From positions 42,493,673 through 42,557,672 of the forward strand of contig NC_039361.1 of assembly GCF_003573695.1 (NCBI RefSeq): 64,000 bases of DNA. The letters run 5' to 3'. Source of the stretch: Papaver somniferum. Lineage: Eukaryota > Streptophyta > Magnoliopsida > Ranunculales > Papaveraceae. Each line of letters opens with the position of its first letter. The first letter of the stretch is position 1. The notes under the pieces were generated by a model. That model saw only the letters and a program-made list of their open reading frames with translations, searched no databases and was not told where the DNA came from. Made by a program: the position numbers and the translations under genes. Shown piece by piece: positions 10,179 through 23,084 of the stretch.

Positions 10179-13072
10179 TGTTTGTGGGTGAAAACCGTTT
10201 CTGCTGATTTTGGTAAATTCGCGTGTGTGGATGAGAAAGAAGTCTAGACCCTAAACAACGCACCGCAAGGGAGTATTTTTGATTCGAGAGATCAATCTGT
10301 ACAATTCTGGCATAAACCAAGAAATGGTCGTTCCAGGCTTTCTTCGGTCACAAAGTAAAGGAGAAGGGTTGGTCTTAGGAAGGAAAGCGGAGAGAGTGTT
10401 GAGACCAGAATCGTTGATTCTGAAGGTGTGGTTGTTTATGACTTGTATCTGAAGGTAGAACTGGATAGTAGAATGGAAAGCTACCAGGTGATTTCTAGAT
10501 ACTGTATTATTGCCGACCAAAACTTGTTGTTTGTTGAAAATAGGTGAAGCCTATTTATACAAGTCATATTGAAACGTACCCTGGTCTCGCAGGAAGTGGA
10601 AACGATTGAGTGGTGGAAGAAAAGAGTAACGTGTAACCGTCAGGCGTTATGCTTCCATGATGAAGGAAGTGAATTCGTGTAACCGTCAGACATTATGCTT
10701 CCATGATGTAGGAAATGAATTCGTTTACACCGTTCCTTTTCACCACCACTAATTATCCCGCTTCATGACACTTTCTTGTAATAGGCGCATTGCACGCCGC
10801 ACGCTGTAAACCGCCAGACCAATACCCTGATGAGCATCCCCCAGTTTGTGACATGTTTGATGTCTCGAGTGTTTTCGTGGAAAACATGTAGCACTTCGCG
10901 ACATATGGAAAGTCAAAGTTAAGGGACTTACCGTAGGAAAATAGCTTGTAATGCTATTAGGCTCGTCTTGGATGGTCGCCTAAAACTTGCCACAGATTTG
11001 TCAGTTCGGTGGCGAACTTCGATGACTGAGATCGCATCTCATGAAGGAGGGTAGCCGTTGATTATGGCTACATTGTGTTGGCGCCTGATAATGGCGCAAT
11101 GGCGTTTTGGTATACGCCAGTGGAATGTGGCATGGCTGGCATGGCTCGTGCATGCCAGTGGCACAGTGGTGCAAGTGGTGTCTGGCGTTTCCACGGATTT
11201 AGGCAGCTGGTCGCCTGAAAACTCGCCACAAGACTATCAGTTTGGTGGCGAACTTGGATGACTGAGATTGCGTCTCATGAGGAAGGATTGCCATTTATTA
11301 TGGCCGCATCTTGTTGTATAGCGAAGTGGCGCCTGGTGAAGCCATGACATAGCTGCATGTTAGCGGCATGTCGGTGACGTAGCCATGGCATAGCAACATG
11401 CTAGTAGCCGTATCATAGTGACATGCTTGTAGCCGTATCATAGTGACATGCTTGTAGCCGTGGCATGTCAGTGGAGTTGTGGCATGGCCACTCCTGTGGT
11501 GTTGTAGCATGGCCAAAGCTAATATTTAACTCCGTGGCCAAAGTTAGGGCTTGGCGGCATGGCCAGGGCTAGGGTTTGGCGCCGTGGCCAAGGTTAGGGC
11601 TTGGCAGCATGGCCAAGGATAGGTTTTGGTGGCATGGCCAATGCTAGGGTTTGGCGCCGTGGTGTTGGACCCACATGTGGCGTGGAAACATTGGCCTTGT
11701 TTCCACATCAATCCAAACGCGCTGGGAAAAGTTATTTGGCTTTGGTATGGCGTAGCAACTTTGCCCAAATTAGGGTTTGGCATGTCGAAACCCTAATTAG
11801 TGCGTGTGGCATGCGGCGGCGGCATGGCGTCACTTTTGTGCAAATGGCGCCATAGCTATGTCAATGGAGTTATGGCAAGGCCATAGTGTGGAAACGGCCA
11901 CAGGAGTAGGGATTGTTGTGGGTGGCCATGATATGGCGCCAACCATAGGGCTTCCTGGGTCCCACACGGCTCGTGGCATGTTGCGGGGCCGAAGTGGCAT
12001 AGTTTGTGTCACGACTGGAAATTAAGGTTTTGATTAATGCAGAGTCGTGTTTCGGCTAGAAAACCCTAAATTAAGCTTTTCATGGCATTGGCCTCGAACA
12101 GGAGGTACGTTAGCACATATGGCACTAATTTATGGCATGTAGCCACGAAGTGGCATGTTGGCATGTTACCTCGGCAGAGTGGCATGTTGGCATGTTACCG
12201 CGGCAGAGTGACATGTTGGCATGTCGATCTATATGTTGTTGTGGCAGGGCGCGTTTGGATTGCCAGTTAGTATGGTGGCTCGGCAGGGTGCGTTTGGCCT
12301 TTAATGTATGGTGGCAAGTTTAGAGCGGCTTGATTGTCCAAGAAAAGGGGGTCGGCCAAACATAAGGCGCGTCTATACTTCTGGTGAGAGTGTGGCGGAT
12401 TTAGAGCGACCTGATTGGTCGATTAAAAGAGGGCCGGCCAAGCATGGGCGTGGCTACACTTCTGGCGAGACTGTGGCGGCTTTAGAGCGACCTGATTGGT
12501 CGATGGGAAGTGGGGCCGACAAGTATGGGCCCAACCACAACTTATGTGCGCGTGGCGAGTTTAAAGCGACCTGATTGGTCGAGGGAAATAGGGTCGGTTT
12601 AGGATGGGGCGTGGCCAATGGCAACTGGCGCCAACTGGCCTAAGGCATGGCCACGCCTCCCTTTGCTGCCGCGCCTCCCTGTTTTTCTGATTCTGGGTAG
12701 GGTTTTGCACCTACTAATCCATGGAGGATTAATTTTCTAGTTTTCCTAGGCTTACTTTCGTCAAGCAAGGTCCGGTATACTGCGCGAGGCGCGAAACCCT
12801 AACTTCTGCAAGTTAGTTAGGGCAATTGATTGAATTCTATGTGTTGACACAGAGTTCTTTTAAGTTCATTGCCAGAGAGAAGCATGTTTTTCTGATTGAA
12901 TACCTTATGCAAAGACCTTATCCTTGATATTTGGAAATTCATGTTACTCTGCTGCGATTGAACACAAATCGTCATGCCATATCAATATTAAGGGTTCATC
13001 CGGGAAACATGGCATAAATGGCATTCAAAGGAACTTATATTAAGTGAATATAGGCAAGGCGCCGAAATTTAC
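10179..13072 (-). repeat. 5' LTR of Tat element, first (right-truncated by LINE) part
   Basis: Collinear with 1441-4330 of the 3' LTR. It breaks after ...GAAATTTACAGAAC, where LINE-1 begins. The remainder of the LTR resumes at about 34520. TATAAATA on the minus strand at 10552-10559 is conserved with the other LTR. Confidence 0.85.
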
Positions 13073-13770
13073 AGAACTTATATTAACTTTTGCTCCTCTT
13101 GTTGATAGGTTTTCAGACAGGCTTGCTACTTGGCAATCTATTTTTCTCAATCAACTAGGTAAGACCACTCTGACACAATCTGTCCTAGGCACTCTAGCAA
13201 ACCATCATATGACTGTTTTTAAAATGCCAAAAAAGATCACTGACAAAATTGATGTTGTTCAGAGAGATTTTTGGTGTAACAAAAAAGGTAGTGGTAAAGG
13301 TTATTACCCTAAAAAATGTAAAACAATTGCTCTACCTAAAGATTTAAGAGGTCTTAATATTAGGCAGTCTGAAATGTTGAATCAATCTCTGCTAGCAAAG
13401 ATGGCTTGGAGAATGCTAGAAAACCCTTCTTCTCAATGCTCTTCTATATTAAGACACAAATATTTTCTTGGTTTTAATCCTTTAAGTGATGCTTTGAATG
13501 AACAAGGCAGTTGGGTTTGGAGAGGAATCTGTGAAGGGATAAAAACTATTAGGAATTACTATTGCTGGGAAGTAGGTGATGGATCAATGATATCAATTTG
13601 GAAGGATAAATGGATTCCATCACTGAATACCCCTCCTAGATCTAATTTGGTGTCTGATAATATGCAGTGGGTTTCTCAACTTACTAATAGTGATACTAAG
13701 ACTTGGAATCTCCAAATTCTGTAAGCTCTATTTGACAGTAACACAGTAGATGCCATTCTTAGAATCAGGA
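13073..13770 (+). pseudogene. LINE-1 fragment: reverse transcriptase C-terminal part
   Basis: A plus-strand frame encodes the thumb and connection part of a plant LINE ORF2: FAPLVDRFSDRLATWQSIFL, then FKMPKKITDKIDVVQRDFWC, PKDLRGLNIRQSEMLNQSLL, GSWVWRGICEGIKTI and MISIWKDKWIPS. An in-frame TAA at 13722 is followed by more LINE-like frame (ALFDSNTVDAILRIRIP). It is 5'-truncated, as most LINE copies are, and inserted in the 5' LTR of the Tat element. It stops abruptly at about 13771, where Athila leader sequence begins. The other end of the same LINE is at 33792-34518, with the zinc-binding zf-RVT domain (about 0.5 kb) missing between them. Confidence 0.8.
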
Positions 13771-14075
13771 TTCCAAAAAGAAAAGAAAAATTACAAAAAT
13801 AATAAACCCTAATACAGTTTTTTTTTTAAAAGAAAATAAACAAACCCTAAACTAAAATTGTCTAAAATAAAATTGTCTTCTTTTCTGTCCTTTTTGCTTT
13901 AAGCTTTAGCTCCAAGTCTTTATGAAATCACCAAACTCTTTGGCTCAATTTTCTTTATGATCCAGAACCTGTAGGCACAAGATAAATACCCAAAAACATA
14001 AAAAAGAACAAAAATAGTAAAAAATAAATAAATCCAAAACCCTAAAAACAAGTCCGCGTCGGCAGCGCCAAAAAT
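13771..14075 (-). repeat. Third, truncated Athila unit: 5' leader and primer site only
   Basis: The bases match 22770-23084 and 31980-32269 (landmarks: the poly-T run, CCAAACTCTTTGGCTCAATTT, the AACCTGTAGRCACAAGAT segment). The primer-binding site copy at 14052-14070 is mutated (TGGCGCTGCC instead of TGGCGCCGCT). The unit is cut off at 13771 against LINE-1. Confidence 0.8.
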
Positions 14076-15597
14076 TGATGTGATTTGTAGATAGTGGTAA
14101 AAAGAGTGTCGTTTCTCAGACTTGTGAAGGATTTTTTTAGACTTAAATTCAAAACTAAAATAGAAAACACAATAAAAATTATAGCAAACTCAAACAAAGA
14201 TGATATCAATATTAAAAGAAACACTAAGGCTAAGATTCCACTATTTTCCAAGTTCAAAGTGATTAAACCAATACTTATATTTATGCAATTTTCTCGTTTA
14301 ATTTGATTCTAAAATATTGCAACAAGTAGATTTTCAAAAGTAGTAATTGTAAATACCAAGTATGAAGCATCAAAAGTCTTAAAACTAAGCATACTCCATT
14401 AAAATAGATCACAATCACTCAAATAAAAATCATATTCAATAATAGTTCAAGGCGAATAATCATATAATTATTGCAAATAAAAAGATAAAATAGAATATAC
14501 CACTTTTTATTGGAAAAATAGCTTCCTCTATCGCCTCAGCAATGGGGTTTAGCTCCTCATATTAATCATGATCTCATAATATTTGTTTATGGCTCAAAAT
14601 ATGATTAAAAGGATGAAAAGTGATAATACAGACGATTCGCAACAGTTTGTTGGTGTTGCAGAATCACTGTTACAGGGCGAAATAGTAGCTAAAGACCTAA
14701 TGCAACCGTTGTGATGAACGACACATAGGTTCTGCTGTGAAACAATGATAGTTTTCTGCGACAGTTGCTTGTGCGTCAATGTTCTTCGTGTTCTTCCTCT
14801 TCAGCAGCAGCAGCAGAATAAGGTATTTTCCTGCAACTCGATCTCTGGAGCTCTGTGGTATTCTAAACTTCTCTGAAAGGATTCGTACCCCTTACATGAC
14901 TTATCCCCTCTCCTTTTATAGGCCACAGCTCGATTAAATCTCCCCCAAAATCTTGGTTTATCTCCACAGCAAGTTTCGGAGTTATTTTTATGCCAAACTC
15001 TCTTCACGCGTATTTGACCTCTCCCAATACTTCCAAAATCTTTATTAGATAACTACGAATGTTGGGGAAGCTTTTCTAACCTTTAATCTCCCTGAATTGC
15101 TGAAAAAAATATTCCAACAGCAACCCGTGACCACAACACCTCTGTTTCCTTCTCCCGGTCGATCTAACCCAATTCATTCGATCCAATCACATATACCAAC
15201 CCTGTTATGCTCTAGGAAGTCCAGCCCAACAAAAATCAGCCATTGAATCTCGTTATTTCACGTCCAACTGATGCTCCCAAATTCACACAGGTAATAACAG
15301 AGTTTCCCGCCAAAATTGTTTTTGAACGATGAAGAAAAAGGGGCGCCCCCTATCCAGAGTAGGGGTGCCTTTAGTAGCTTCCTTAAGGAGTGTCCTGGGG
15401 GTGCCCCTTATCCAAACCGGGGGTCCGAATAGCAAGTGTCCTCCGGGTGCTTTCCGACAACTTTTCGAGCCAATTTTTTCCAAAAATGTTTATTGGCTAA
15501 AAATACCTACAAATAAATAAAACACCATAATAAGTACAAAATGAACCCTAACAATATATAGAATCGAGACAAATAGGACACAAAAATGTGTCTATCA
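14076..15597 (-). repeat. Athila LTR 1
   Basis: Starts TGATGTGATTTG and ends GTGTCTATCA on the plus strand (4-bp inverted termini TGAT/ATCA). It is the 3' LTR of body 1. A TATAAAAGGA box lies on the minus strand at 14911-14920 and a CAG run at about 14803-14816. About 1.6 percent difference from LTR 3 over the first 190 bases, counted by eye. Confidence 0.85.
14911..14920 (-). promoter_or_regulatory. Athila LTR TATA box
   Basis: TATAAAAGGA on the minus strand. It is conserved at 23918-23927 and 33105-33114 in the other two LTRs and is the likely start region for element transcription. Confidence 0.6.
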
Positions 15598-15614
15598 AAT
15601 ACCCCCAAACCCAT
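15598..15614 (-). other. Polypurine tract, Athila body 1
   Basis: On the minus strand GGGTTTGGGGGTATT precedes the 3' LTR start TGATAGAC. Body 2 has the equivalent at 24607-24621. The tract is interrupted by Ts, as seen in many plant elements. Confidence 0.5.
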
Positions 15615-16818
15615 TATTTTTTAGTCCTGGAGCAAAAATAAAATAGAAATAAAATCCTAACTCACTGTCACAGGCATCGTCGCATTTAGCGTATGCAATA
15701 AGCCTTTAAACCCCTAGGTGTCCCTAGTGGCGGGGTGTTGTCTCCGGAGGGCTTACTAGAGGTATACCCACAAAACCTTTATACTCCAGACCCTAGCTAT
15801 CTACGCAGAACCTTGGAAGGCACTAAAGAATCTCCTTGGTTGGCATACTTATTGACTACAGGAGGAAGTACCCTGATGCGAAATTCCAATTGTTGTACAC
15901 GAGTTTGCACTCAAGCATACTAAAATTCATATATAAGTGACTGAGCTGTACTCAGATAGTCGCACTATGGACATCAATATCCGGAGTCAAAACTAATCAC
16001 ATGGATAGATCAAGAAGATGGATACAGAGAAAAACATAGATGGTTTTGATGTTTACTAGGTGAACGGTGTTTCTCATATATGTCTGAAGGCCTCCGCCAA
16101 AATGAACCTATCTTAATGGACTGAGATACTAGTCTGACTAATATCAACACATTAGCATATACAAGGATACCAGTGGTCGATAATCCTAACTCTAGGTCAA
16201 CACAACTGGCATATACAAGGGTTCCAGTGGTCGACTTTATTGAATTTATTCCAGTTGGTCTGATGGTCTGGTCTCAGTTTCTCTCTTTTTTTTCTTTTTT
16301 TTTTTTAATCTCAATCACTCTAATTCACCCTAGCATTGGTAACAACTTGAATCGTGAGCCCCACCTAATCACTTAGCGAGTTTAAAAACAAAACAAAATA
16401 AAAACAGAAGTGAAAAGGACTCAACGAGATATGGTGAAACTATCATGTTATTTCTAACATCTGAGCTCTGTGCTTTTATGAATAGACTCTTTAGATGTTG
16501 CCATCTAGTCAGATTGGTTCCTCAACTCCGACAGCCAAAATGCTTCCATCCACTTAGATTCGTTAGTGCCATCCTTAATAGGGATAAATTTCTAGGCTCT
16601 GGAGTTTATTTATTGCAACGAAAAGGTAACAAAAAGTTCTGCCCCACCCCCAAACTTAAATCTAACATTGTCCTCAATGTTTCTAATTAAAGAACAGTAC
16701 CAAAAATATAAGTAACATGAGGAAATAGTAAAGAGATAAGTCGGAAAGATAGTACCTGGGTGAAGTGTAACCAAAAACCTTCAAAAATATTATACAACAT
16801 ACAAAATCGCCTCGATGG
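15615..16818. other. Athila body 1 3' noncoding region
   Basis: About 1.2 kb between integrase stop and polypurine tract. No envelope-like ORF, signal peptide or membrane segment was found on the minus strand. Two imperfect copies of a segment with CATATACAAGGRTACCAGTGG occur near 16155-16240. The equivalent region of body 2 is 24622-25823. Confidence 0.6.
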
Positions 16819-18040
16819 TCAATCAAGGTAAACAGGGTCCTCCAGAGGGACCTCCTCAACATCACCTGTAGGAAAAGGCTCTAAAAAGGTCTTCAATCGC
16901 TGGTCGTTAACCTTCGAAGAACTACTACCATCTGGTGTCTCAATATCAACAACGCCATGAGGAAAAACAGTACGGACCACAAAAGGACCGGTCCACCGAG
17001 AGCGCAAATTCCCGGTAAATAGATGCAAACGAGTGTCATACAGAAGAACTTTTTGACCTGGAGAAAATGACTTTCGTAAAATATTCCTATCATGCACAAG
17101 TTTTATTTTGTTCTTATACTCCTTAGCACTATCGTATGCATCCCTACGAATCTCGTCCAACTCATTGAGTTGGAGCTTTCTTTGAGCTCCTGCCTTGTCA
17201 AGTGAAAAGTTTAAGTTCTTAATAGCCAAATAGGCTCGATGCTCTAACTCAACAGGCAGGTGACATGCCTTGCCAAACACTAAACGATAAGGTGACATTC
17301 CAATGGGTGTCTTAAACGCAGTACGGTAAGCCCATAAGGCATCAGTAAGCCTCGACGACCAGTCTTTCCTATTTGGATTAACTTTTTCTCTAGAATACGT
17401 TTAATTTCCCTATTGGAAACCTCTACCTGACCACTAGTCTGAGGGTGATATGGGGTTGCTACTTTATGGGTAATACCGTATTGTTTCATTAAAAGAGCAA
17501 ACGGTCTATTACAAAAGTGTGAACCTCCATCACTAATTAGTAGCTGCGGCGTACCAAAACGTGTAAGTATATTCTCTTTCAAAAACTGGACTACGACCCT
17601 GTGGTCATTCGTTTTACACGGAACCGCCTCAACCCACTTAGACACATAGTCTAAGCGACAAGTATGTAAAGATAACCAAACGAAATAGGAAATGGACCCA
17701 TAAAATCAATGCCCCACACATCAAAGACCTCAATCACTAAAATAGGGTTCAAAGGCATCATATTTCTACGGGAAATGGTTCCTAACTTCTGGCAACGCTC
17801 ACAAGAAACACAATGACTATGGGAATCTTTAAACAACGAAGGCCAGTAAAATCCACACTGCAAAATCTTAGCAGCAGTCTTCTTAGCACTAAAATGACCC
17901 CCACATGCATGTTCATGACAAAAGGAGATAATACTAGACTGGTCACTCTCAGATACACATCTCCTAATAATCTGGTCCGGACAATACTTAAACAGATAAG
18001 GATCGTCCCAAAAGAAATGCTTAACCTCGGCTAAAAACCT
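16819..18040 (-). pseudogene. Athila body 1 integrase
   Basis: Read on the minus strand, the integrase shows the zinc part ([20 protein letters not shown] ... HCVSCERCQ), the first catalytic Asp in GIDFMGPF, the second in ISDGGSHF, and the Glu in [11 protein letters not shown]. The C-terminal part has [18 protein letters not shown] and [13 protein letters not shown]. Frame breaks at about 17648, near 17390 (a run of A/T at the REIKRILEK site) and 17290 make it non-functional. It would insert element DNA in the nucleus. Upstream it is continuous with RNase H; downstream it ends at 16819 (DPVYLD). Confidence 0.85.
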
Positions 18041-18790
18041 AGAACGATCTTGCTTACCCCAATGTTGAGGCATTCGACCAGTAACAAGATAATTCACTAT
18101 ATTTGCATACCAAGGTGATTGGGAAACAGAGAACAATTGTTCATCAGGAAAACTGTCCCTTATAGGAAGGGAATTATTAGGGGAACTAACAACTAGCCTA
18201 GACAAGTGGTCTGCTACTACATTCTCTGCACCCCTTTTGTCTCTAATGTTTGGACAAAATTCTTGTAACAAAAGGATCCATCTAATCAATCTAGGTTTGG
18301 TATCCTTCTTAGACAAAAGGTATTTCAAAGAAGCATGATCAGTATAGATTACGATCTTAGAACCTAATAAATAGGATCTAAACTTATCCAAGGAAAACAC
18401 GATGGCTAGCAATTCCTTCTCGGTAGTTGTATAGTTCATTTAGGCATCATTCAGAGTTTTGCTCACATAGTAAATCACATGGAGTAATTTTTTTTCTCGC
18501 TGACCTAGCACAATGCCTATAGCATAATCTGAAGCATCACACATAATTTCAAAGGGTAGGTTCCAGTTAGGTTCCTTGACTATCGGGGAAGTAGTGAGTA
18601 AAGTTTTAAGCTTATCAAAAGCCTTTAAGAAAGCATCATCAAAGACAAACTTAACATATTTTTCAAGCAAATTGCAAAGAGGTCTAGAAATCAAGCTAAA
18701 ATCCTTAATGAATCGACGGTAAAAACCTGCATGCCCTAAGAATGACCTAATATCTTTTACGGTTTTTGGGACCTGTAAGTCTTAATAAGG
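18040..18790 (-). pseudogene. Athila body 1 RNase H and RT connection
   Basis: The RNase H motif begins MCDASDYAIGIVLGQREKKL, followed by [32 protein letters not shown] and [10 protein letters not shown]: the catalytic D-E-D-D positions are visible. An in-frame TAG at 18437-18439 (just before MNYTTTEKE) and a frameshift near 18780 break the frame. Upstream is the RT palm; downstream the integrase zinc domain. Confidence 0.8.
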
Positions 18791-20251
18791 TCAACTTTGG
18801 CTTTGTCTACCTATATACCCTTTGAAGAAACGAAAGACAATTCCTGATTCAACCATGAAATGGCATTTTTCCCAATTAAGCACTAAATTCTTTTCCTTAC
18901 ACCTAGTCAACACTAATGTCAAATGATGCAAGCACTCATCAAAATATGAACCAAACACTGAAAAATCATCCATAAAGACCTCTAAAAACCATTCTACCAT
19001 ATCAGAAAATATACTCATCATACAACGCTGAAAAGTCGCAGGGGCATTACATAACCCGAAAGGCATGCGTCTATACGCAAAGGTACCAAAGGGACAGGTA
19101 AAAGTGGTTTTATCTTGGTCTTCTGGGCCAATAACGATCTGATTATAACCGGAGTAGCCATCTAAGAAGCAATAGTGACTATGTCTAGCTAATCGCTCTA
19201 GCATTTGGTCGATAAAAGGAAGGGGAAAGTGATCCTTCCTTGTGACCTTGTTCAATTTCCTATAGTCAATACACACACGCCATCCCGTGGTCACTCGGGT
19301 TGGGATTAATTCATTATTATCATTCTGGACTACAGTGATACCTGATTTCTTGGGGACAACCTGAACAGAGCTGACCCACTTACTGTCTGAAATTGGGTAA
19401 ATAATACCCACATCTAACAACTTAAGCACCTCTTTTCGAACTACCTCTTTCATGTTAGGGTTCAGTCGACGTTGCATCTCCCTAGAAGGTTTGGAGTCTT
19501 CCTCTAAATGAATCTGATGCATACACACAGTAGGACTTATACCCTTAATGTCTGCTATAGTCCACCCTAAAGCTTCCTTATTGTCTTGAAGTACATTTAC
19601 TAGACTACTTTCCTGATCACTATCCAAATCGGAAGCTACAATCACAGGTAAAGTCTCAGATGGGCCTAAAAACACATACTTTAGAGTATCGGGTAGTGGT
19701 TTAAGGTCCAACTTTGGGGGATCTTCTAAAGAAGGAATTAGGGTAGTCTCAGAAACCGGTAACGGTTCGAACCTAGCTTTCCATCTATCAGCGTCTAACA
19801 CAGGGGTAGAATCTAATAGAGAATTCACCTGTTCAATAGTGCTATTGTCGTCAAAATATAAACCAAAATGGGATAGACAACTTTCTAATGGGTCTTCAGA
19901 CAAAATATTTGGTAATGACTCTTGAACTAAGGCTTCTATCATGTTCACCTCTTCAACACATGTGTCATCTAGCTCATAAGGTAGCTTACTGACATTAAAA
20001 ATGTTCATCTCCATAGTCATATTACCAAAAGATAAACTCATCACACCATTTCGACAGTTAATGATCGCATTAGACGTAGCTAAAAATGGGCGACCTAAAA
20101 TCACAGGTATCTGGTTCTCTGGGTCAGGGACAGGTTGGGTATCTAGGACCACGAAATCCACTGGATAAATAAACTTGTAGACCTCAATAAGAACATCCTC
20201 GATAACACCTCGAGGGATTTTAACAGACATATCAGCTAACTGCAGTGTCAC
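18791..20251 (-). pseudogene. Athila body 1 protease end and reverse transcriptase
   Basis: A 486-codon open frame. It starts with the end of the protease (PVILGRPFLATSNAIINCRN near residue 69) and a linker. From about residue 300 comes RT: KWVSSVQVVPKKSGITVVQN, WRVCIDYRKLNKVTRKDHFP, LDGYSGYNQI, RRMPFGLCNAPATFQRCMMS and the catalytic FMDDFSVFG. After ESGIV the frame leaves the consensus (a deletion compared with body 2, which reads ESGIVLGHIVSSKGIEVDKA). The palm domain looks catalytically complete. Copies element RNA into DNA in cytoplasmic particles. Confidence 0.85.
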
Positions 20252-21999
20252 TGAGTAGGTTTCATTTCACCAAGTCCTAGCTGTAAGTATACGTGGAATG
20301 GGAGTAAGTTCACACTGGCTCCTAAGTCAAGTAAATCTTTTTCTACCCGGAAGTTACCTATTGTGCAAGCAATGGTAGGAGAACCTGGGTCTTTGTACTT
20401 TGGAGTTGTGTTGTTCTGAATGATTGAACTTACGTGACTAGTTAAAAAGGATTTCTTATGGACGCTAAGTTTTCGCTTTCGCGTACACATATCTTTAAGG
20501 AACTTGGCATAAGCAGGAATTTGCCTAATTGCATCTAATAAAGGAAGGTTTATGGTAACTTGCTTAAAAACCTCCACTATGTCATTAAAGTTCGATTCCT
20601 TCTTTGTTGGCACTAATAGCTGAGGAAATGGGGCTCTAGGCACAGAATCAGACCTCTCAGGGGCTGAGTTGGCATCCTCAGAAATTTTATCAGTTTCCTT
20701 AGCTAGTGGTCCTGAGGGGTGAACTACAGTATGTTCACTATCGGGCATGGTTACCTGATTGTCTACTATTCTACCACTCCTAAGGGTTTTAATAGCATTC
20801 AATTGATTCGATGGTTTTGTACCTACTTCATGAACTCCTCTAGGATTTGGATTAGTCTGACTAGGGAACCTACCATTATCTCTCTCACTTAAGGTCTTAG
20901 CTATTTGGCCGACTTGAAGTTCTAACTTAGCAAGGCTGTGAACATTAGTTTGAAAATTCTGTTTGGTTTCCTGTTGAATATGGGTCAAACTTCTGACGAT
21001 TATCAAACCTAGTGTTATTATATAGAGCATTGGCTTGCTCTTCATTATTCTGGCCTTCCCAAAAAGGCTCCAATCTACCACCAGTGTTACCCACTTCTAA
21101 AGCTTCTAACCTTTTCGCTATAGCAGCAATTTTGGCATCTGATTCATAGCCTCCTTCTACCCTATTAACGTTTCCTCTACTTAAAAGAATTGTTTTCTGG
21201 GGTTCCCTACTATTTTCCCATTGCTGGGTTTTTTCAACGATTTCATTAAAAAATTCCATCGTCGCATCAACAGGTTTGTTTTCAAATCCACCAGTGCATA
21301 GAGACTCAACCATGGTCGTTGTGGAATAATCTAAACCCTCATAAAGGATCTGAACTAGCCTAACCTTTTCTAAACCATGATGAGGACACTGGGATAATAA
21401 ATCATTGAACCTTTCCAAATACCTATATAAAGATTCTCCCTCTTGTTGTGAAAGTGTGCATATTTGCGTCCTAATAGACGATGTTTTGTGCCTAGGGAAA
21501 AACTTATTGAAAAAGGCAGATGTAAGTTGTTCATATGTCTCAATTGACTCGGTGTCCAAACTATATAGCCACGACTTGGCCTTATCTTTCAGGGAAAATG
21601 AGATAACCTAAGTTTCAAAGCATCATCATCTAAGCCTCTAATTCTTAGAGTACTACAAATTTCCTCAAAATCCCTAACATGGTAATAAGGGTTTTCATTT
21701 TCTTTCCCTTAAAAGATTGGGAGCATCTGTAAGGTCCCAGGTTTCAGTTCATAGGGTGCCTCCGTTTCAGCTAACTTAATACACGAATGACAAGTAGTCC
21801 TAGTTGGATTCAACAAAGCTTTCAAAGTTGCCATTTCTGGCGTTATCGGAGCAACAGGTATTCTCTCCTCAGTCAAAGGACGTTCAAAAACAGACTCTTC
21901 AAAAGTCGGACTTTCTAGATTAAGGTAATCGAGACGCTTCGAACTACTAGGTTTTTCTTTAACAAATCTACCTAGTGCGTCTCTTTTACGTTCAGGCAT
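20248..21999 (-). pseudogene. Athila body 1 gag and protease start
   Basis: The probable start is the ATG at 21999 (MPERKRDALGRFVKEKPSSS). A frame break lies at 21712 and a stop near 21605. The capsid-like part follows (WLYSLDTESIETYEQLTSAF, QQEGESLYRYLERFNDLLSQ, QILYEGLDYSTTTMVESLC). The protease active site DLGASVNLLPFHVYLQLGLG sits at the 3' end in the 21081-20248 frame. Compared with body 2, about 220 bases are missing near 20975, removing the linker rich in Gln/Asn/Gly after FDPYS. Confidence 0.8.
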
Positions 22000-22083
22000 A
22001 CAATATAATTTTCTAAGTTGGAAGGGTAAGCAAACACAGATCAAGGCCGACTCAACCAAATCAAACCTATTTATTTCTAGCAA

Positions 22084-23060
22084 ACAAAAAGCATGATGGC
22101 TCCACTTAGATTGTTTCTAGACCAGCTTATAATCCTTCGAACGGGAATTCGTTACAATTTAAGCAAACCCCTCTGGAATCAATCTGAGTTAACGTAAGTT
22201 GAATAGAGGCGAGGGAAGCTCAGTGGAGCTTTGATACCCAAGGCCTCACCGGTATTACAAGGCGGCGCAGTCAGGCATTCAACTTACAGAAACCGTCAAG
22301 AACTTCGAAGTATGCTTAAAAGAGTAACCAATATTTTTCGAATGACTTTCCTGTTAAGCTCGTTACCCTATCGGTCTCGTTCTAGTCAAAATTTTAGGCT
22401 TACGTTCGCGTAGGTTACGTGTTCCTCAAGCGGGCAAGAAGAGAACGGTGATGAAATCCGAACCCTTATCTTGTATGGCCAGGCCTTGTCCCTTACTAGA
22501 AAAATAAATGTCCATATTCAGTCCTCAACATATATGCAAACGAAGGAGTCCAGTAACTCGCTGACAGGGGATTCACGAGTGTTTAGAATCTTACCTCCCG
22601 TTCCAGACGGGGGATGAATCGGTTGTAGTCGACTCGGGCCACTGACTCCGATGTCAAGTGTACGAACCCAAGGTGCAGAGACAATATCGTAATTGTCCTC
22701 CTTCTATGCAAACAGTTTATATTTAAAGTACCCTTCCGTAGGGTAATAATAAAAAAATAATGTCCCAAAGTCCAAAAAGAAAAGAAAAATTACAAAAATA
22801 ATAAACCCTAATAAAGTTTTTTTTTTTTTAAAAAAAAAAAGAAAATAAACAAACCCTAAACTAAAATTGTCTAAAATAAAATTGTCTTCTTTTCTGTTCT
22901 TTTTGCTTTAATCTTTAGCTCCAAGTATTTGTGAAATCACCAAACTCTTTGGCTCAATTTTCTTTATGATCCAGAACCTGTAGACACAAGATAAATACCC
23001 AAAAACATAAAAAAGAACAAAATTAGTAAAAAAAAAAATAATCTAAAACCCTAAAAACAA
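22084..23060 (-). other. Athila body 1 5' leader
   Basis: About 1 kb between gag start and the primer-binding site with no coding frame on the element strand. It contains a long T/A homopolymer run at 22816-22845. The equivalent leader in body 2 is 31275-32245. Leaders of this length normally hold packaging and dimerisation signals. Confidence 0.6.
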
Positions 23061-23079
23061 GTCCGCGCCAGCGGCGCCA
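23061..23079 (-). other. Primer-binding site, Athila body 1
   Basis: On the minus strand TGGCGCCGCTGGCGCGGAC lies five bases inside LTR 2. The TGGCGCC start is as in other Athila/Tat elements. The primer tRNA was not identified. Confidence 0.6.
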
Positions 23080-23084
23080 AAAAT

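Noticed and set aside
15329..15520. Repeated 60-residue frames in all three Athila LTRs (also 24337 and 33522)
   Set aside because: They lie inside noncoding LTR sequence and are conserved only because the LTRs are nearly identical.
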